Shown: piece by piece, positions 14,576 through 16,961 of the stretch | Layout: the number at the start of each line of letters is the position of its first letter | How positions within the stretch are numbered: position 1 is the stretch's first letter | Assembly: GCA_002688155.1 (NCBI GenBank) | Contig: NZCH01000043.1 | Coordinates: forward strand, 1-16,961 | Source of the DNA: Phycisphaerae bacterium | GTDB taxonomy: Bacteria > Planctomycetota > Phycisphaerae > Phycisphaerales > Phycisphaeraceae | Length of the DNA stretch: 16,961 nt | Reading direction: 5' to 3' | The notes under the pieces: generated by a model | Seen by the model: only the letters and a program-made list of their open reading frames with translations | Databases searched by the model: none | What the model was told of the DNA's origin: nothing | Translations under genes and position numbers: made by a program

Positions 14576-14642
14576 GTTGCGCTCCTGTGTTGCGCGTTGA
14601 AGCACGCGTGAAGCCGCGGACACCACTTCAATCAAAACCAGA

Positions 14643-15572
14643 TCAATGCATCTCCGTCTCACAAACCCCGATCCCGTGACGATAGTAACTAAACCGCACG
14701 TTCGGATGATCTGCAAGCAGCGACATGGGCACGCTTGAGTCAGGAACCTTCTTGCCGATCATCAGCGCGGTGAGCCGCTGGCCAAACGGATTGTCGTGCA
14801 TGCCCGCCTGCCAGATGGAGACGGTCTGCGCCTTCCACGTTTCTACGGGCCCGACGGTGGCGGCCTGCGTTGGCACGAGCGCGACCTGCCCGCCGCCGGA
14901 CGTGCGCGCGTTTTGGATCACCGTCATCGGATGCAAATCCGTCACACGCGTCGCCAGTTTGCGGTATTCCTCCGGCGGCGGTGGCGCGTCCTGATACGCC
15001 CCCTCACGCTTGGGTGGATCGTTAAACGCCCAGTGCTTCACCTCGCCCTGACCACCCTGCATGACCACGCAGCGTACGGCATCGAACGATTTCGAATACG
15101 CACCCAGATCGCCCGTCGGAAAGTGAAGGTTCCCGTCGGGCATGCGAAGGTCCGGATGCATCCGGCCAAAGCAAAGTTCCATGTCCGCCTTGGCGAATGA
15201 CAGCGGATGGTCCATTGGCACGGGGGTGCCGTTTTCGGTCCATTCGTCCATGCCCCAAAAGTGTGCGTGTTCGAGTTTCAGTTCCAATGCGTTGACGAGC
15301 GTTGCGACGAGCGGCAGTTGCTCCGTCGGCCCAATTGGTCCGCAAATGCCCGCCGGGTTGTCCGCCGTCGCCTGTTGCCAGGCGTCGATGTACTCAAGCG
15401 CCTCGGCGAGGTAAAACTCCTCGAGCGTGTCAAACATCCGCACCTCGAAGCCCGGCCGCGATAACTGCTCCAGATCGTCGGCCGTCAACTTCGCCGCATC
15501 GGCGAGAAGTTCGTTGTCCAGCGTTGTGTAATCCCACCATGCGGGGGCGACTTTGCTGATTGGCCTTGCCAT
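14643..15572 (-). CDS. NagB-like sugar-phosphate isomerase/deaminase, atypical active site
   Basis: This 309-residue protein resembles glucosamine-6-phosphate deaminase (NagB/6-phosphogluconolactonase fold). HFWGMDEW (104-111) holds D109, matching the NagB proton-transfer Asp72. HWAFNDPP (180-187) matches HIAFNEP. The end carries VPDSSVPMSLLADHPNV, like the PASxLQxHPN region. It is longer than NagB (about 260). The loop before the His reads GGQGEVKH, so the Asp two places before the catalytic His in NagB is replaced by Val, with Glu and Lys nearby; NagB Glu148 is Asp185. The start at 15572 has SD AAGGAG at eight bases. It lies 114 bases after the PIG-L gene and 67 before the epimerase. It may deaminate an amino sugar, or isomerise one without deamination. 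Confidence 0.75.
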   Translation of the reverse strand: MARPISKVAPAWWDYTTLDNELLADAAKLTADDLEQLSRPGFEVRMFDTLEEFYLAEALEYIDAWQQATADNPAGICGPIGPTEQLPLVATLVNALELKLEHAHFWGMDEWTENGTPVPMDHPLSFAKADMELCFGRMHPDLRMPDGNLHFPTGDLGAYSKSFDAVRCVVMQGGQGEVKHWAFNDPPKREGAYQDAPPPPEEYRKLATRVTDLHPMTVIQNARTSGGGQVALVPTQAATVGPVETWKAQTVSIWQAGMHDNPFGQRLTALMIGKKVPDSSVPMSLLADHPNVRFSYYRHGIGVCETEMH

Positions 15573-15655
15573 GGTCCTGGCTCCTTCAATGTTCGATCAC
15601 ATGCAGCGACGGGTGCACCTGCGGTGTGACCGCTATGCGCTGACGCCCTGTGCCA

Positions 15656-15688
15656 CCGGGTATTTGAGCATTTGGGTATTTGGGCCTC
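15656..15688. repeat. GGGTATTTGGG-type intergenic repeat
   Basis: The tract contains two imperfect tandem units (GGGTATTTGAGCAT and TTGGGTATTTGGGC). It lies in the gap after the PIG-L gene and ends at its stop codon. A related, reverse-oriented sequence (AATACCCGGGCACCCCAATA) lies near 10451-10470 upstream of rph. A repeat family is possible but the match is loose. Confidence 0.35.
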
Positions 15689-16427
15689 ATCCAAACAGTT
15701 CCTTTAACAGGTCATTCTCCGGATACGGATGTCCAAGGTGTTGCACAAACGCCTCGGCCGCGCCGACGCCGATTTCTTTGCCGCGCACGGCGCCGTGGCG
15801 TTTCATCGCGTCGATGTACTCGTCCATCCCGTGATGGGCGCGCAGCCATTCGCGCTGACTCTCGTGCGCGGCAAGCATGTCGCCCTTGCGCGACAGTTGA
15901 TCGGTGATGTCCACGTACGTCGTGGGCGTCGGCGTGTTGCCGTACGGATCCTTCATGTCGACAGGATCGCAGTAGTAAAGATGCGGCACCATCGTGCCCT
16001 CCGCCAGCGGGATCAGCGACACATTGGGCGTACCGTGCACGAAGCTCGCGCCGCGGGCCAGCAGATGACACATCTCGTGGTCCATCATGTAGTCTTTTTC
16101 GGCGTGCGTGAATACCACCGCCGGCGCGACACGACGGAACAGATCGACCGTTTTACGGATCGCGGGCTTGTCGTAGGCAACGAAGCCGTCCGGCTCGTTC
16201 AGGCAGTGATATGTCCCGCCGATCTGCGCGACCGAGGCGTCCGCTTCCTTCGTACGGATTGAACTGATCGACCAGCGCGTTTCCGTCATCGTGCCGGCAT
16301 CGCCGGGTGTGCACGTCGCGATGTGCACGTCCCAGCCGGCGTCCGCGAGGCGAATCAGCGTTCCGGCGCAGAGGATCTCCGCGTCGTCGGGGTGGGCCAA
16401 GAATGCCAAAACCGTTTTGTTTGCCAC
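15687..16427 (-). CDS. PIG-L (LmbE-like) family deacetylase, first gene of sugar operon
   Basis: This 246-residue zinc-dependent N-deacetylase belongs to the PIG-L/LmbE family, which removes acetyl groups from GlcNAc-containing compounds; relatives are MshB and BshB. The first zinc motif AHPDDAE (11-17) supplies H12 and D15, and MMDHEMCH (114-121) supplies the later histidine, H121. The rest follows family length (220-280). The GTG at 16427, giving VANKTVLAFLAHPDD, is preferred: GAGGA lies about ten bases upstream and the protein begins directly with the first beta strand. The frame extends to an ATG at 16499, but that overlaps the predicted -10 box. It heads the five-gene - strand operon and fits a first step that exposes a free amine on an N-acetyl sugar for the NagB-like enzyme. 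Confidence 0.88.
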   Translation of the reverse strand: MANKTVLAFLAHPDDAEILCAGTLIRLADAGWDVHIATCTPGDAGTMTETRWSISSIRTKEADASVAQIGGTYHCLNEPDGFVAYDKPAIRKTVDLFRRVAPAVVFTHAEKDYMMDHEMCHLLARGASFVHGTPNVSLIPLAEGTMVPHLYYCDPVDMKDPYGNTPTPTTYVDITDQLSRKGDMLAAHESQREWLRAHHGMDEYIDAMKRHGAVRGKEIGVGAAEAFVQHLGHPYPENDLLKELFG

Positions 16428-16497
16428 GGCGTGCGTTCCTCTTGGTAACCAGTAAATCACCGCCGACCCACATCCCTCACCATCGACGGCGGGGCAC

Positions 16498-16526
16498 ACG
16501 ATAGTGTGTGTTCACAAACGTGTAAA
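16498..16526 (-). promoter_or_regulatory. Sigma-70-type promoter of the five-gene sugar operon
   Basis: On the - strand TTTACA (16526-16521, five of six -35 matches) and TATCGT (16503-16498, four of six -10 matches) are separated by exactly 17 bases. Transcription would start near 16491, leaving a leader of about 64 bases before the GTG at 16427. Two inverted repeats overlap it: CACAC-GATA-GTGTG across the -10, and TTCAC-N11-GTGAA (16511-16531) around the -35. Either could be an operator. Confidence 0.55.
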
Positions 16527-16560
16527 GTGAACGCGCCAGGCAACCTGCCCTCCAACGCGA

Positions 16561-16566
16561 TATCAT
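16561..16566 (+). promoter_or_regulatory. Candidate -10 box (TATCAT) of ruvA
   Basis: TATCAT matches the -10 consensus at five of six positions and ends eight bases before the ruvA ATG, again implying a leader of nearly zero length. The -35 region is poor. No SD lies before the ATG; the intervening bases are pyrimidine-rich. Confidence 0.35.
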
Positions 16567-16574
16567 TCCCTCCC

Positions 16575-16961
16575 ATGATCGCGCGCATCCACGGCCTGCT
16601 CGAACAAATCGAAAACAGCGCCGCCCTGCTGCGCTGCGAAGGCGGCCTGACCTACGAAGTGCTCCTGCCCGCCTACACCGCCGCGCGACTGGTCGACCGC
16701 ATCGACCAGCCGGTCATGCTGCACACATTTCACTTCATCGAAGCGACCGCTCAGGGCGCGAACATGACGCCGCGCCTCGCGGGGTTCGCGTCGCTGACCG
16801 ATCGACAGTTCTTTGAACTATTCACCACGTGCAAAGGCATCGGCTCGCGCAAGGCGCTGCGCGCAATGGCCCTGTCCACCGACCAGATCGCCACCGCGAT
16901 CACCGACCGCGACATCGCAATGCTGACGAGTTTGCCCGAGATCGGCCGGCGCACCGCTGAA
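16575..16961 (+). CDS. ruvA: Holliday junction branch migration protein RuvA, 3' end cut by window
   Basis: The 129 codons present cover the first two domains of RuvA, which binds Holliday junctions as a tetramer and recruits the RuvB motor. MIARIHGLLEQIE and GLTYEVLLP form the OB-fold. Two helix-hairpin-helix motifs follow: CKGIGSRKALRAM (near 87-99) and LPEIGRRTAE (near 120-129), where most RuvA have PGIG. The loop that carries the acidic pin in E. coli (Glu55-Asp56) reads E56-A57 here and is about seven residues longer before the conserved GF. The ATG at 16575 matches the family N-terminus. There is no SD, but TATCAT lies eight bases upstream. The gene diverges from the sugar operon and runs off the window end; domain III is not visible. 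Confidence 0.92.
   Translation, partial: MIARIHGLLEQIENSAALLRCEGGLTYEVLLPAYTAARLVDRIDQPVMLHTFHFIEATAQGANMTPRLAGFASLTDRQFFELFTTCKGIGSRKALRAMALSTDQIATAITDRDIAMLTSLPEIGRRTAE

Overview
The window is GC-rich bacterial chromosome that looks like Planctomycetota, possibly Phycisphaerae. That assignment is inferred from several things together: three Gfo/Idh/MocA-type proteins in 17 kb, a PIG-L/NagB-like/TIM-barrel sugar cluster, a divergent GroES-like protein, a GspA/GspB pair, and a mix of start contexts with and without Shine-Dalgarno (SD) sequences. No phage, insertion sequence, CRISPR array or rRNA was seen.

Layout. (1) 180-938 (-) encodes an HpcH/HpaI-type aldolase. It diverges from a + strand pair at 1018-2660, a GroES-like co-chaperonin whose stop overlaps the GTG start of aroA (EPSP synthase). 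An MsbA-like ABC exporter follows (2727-4574), then a Gfo/Idh/MocA-aldo/keto reductase fusion (4626-6659). (2) A strong bidirectional hairpin terminator (6740-6771) separates the fusion gene from a convergent tRNA-Glu(UUC). (3) 7137-10358 is an envelope and surface block: gspA and gspB (overlapping GTGA), a Skp/OmpH-like periplasmic coiled-coil protein, a possible 52-residue prepilin-like ORF, and a PilZ protein on the - strand. (4) rph (RNase PH, 10570-11274) converges on a five-gene - strand cluster (16427 down to 11298). In transcription order this is a PIG-L deacetylase, a NagB-like sugar-phosphate isomerase/deaminase, a TIM-barrel sugar epimerase and two Gfo/Idh/MocA oxidoreductases, behind a good sigma-70-like promoter. 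(5) The right edge carries the start of ruvA, cut off by the window.

How the genes fit together. The - strand cluster reads as a pathway for an N-acetylated amino sugar: deacetylation, deamination or isomerisation, epimerisation and redox steps. No kinase, transporter or regulator is adjacent. Its NagB-like member has a non-standard active-site loop, so the true substrate may differ from glucosamine-6-phosphate. The aldolase and the two-oxidoreductase fusion elsewhere in the window also point to processing of sugars or sugar acids. gspA/gspB serve secretin assembly in other bacteria and are here without the rest of a type II secretion system.

Non-coding signals include -10-like hexamers 6 to 8 bases before the ATG of the groES-like gene, rph and ruvA, suggesting leaderless mRNAs, and short intergenic repeat families.
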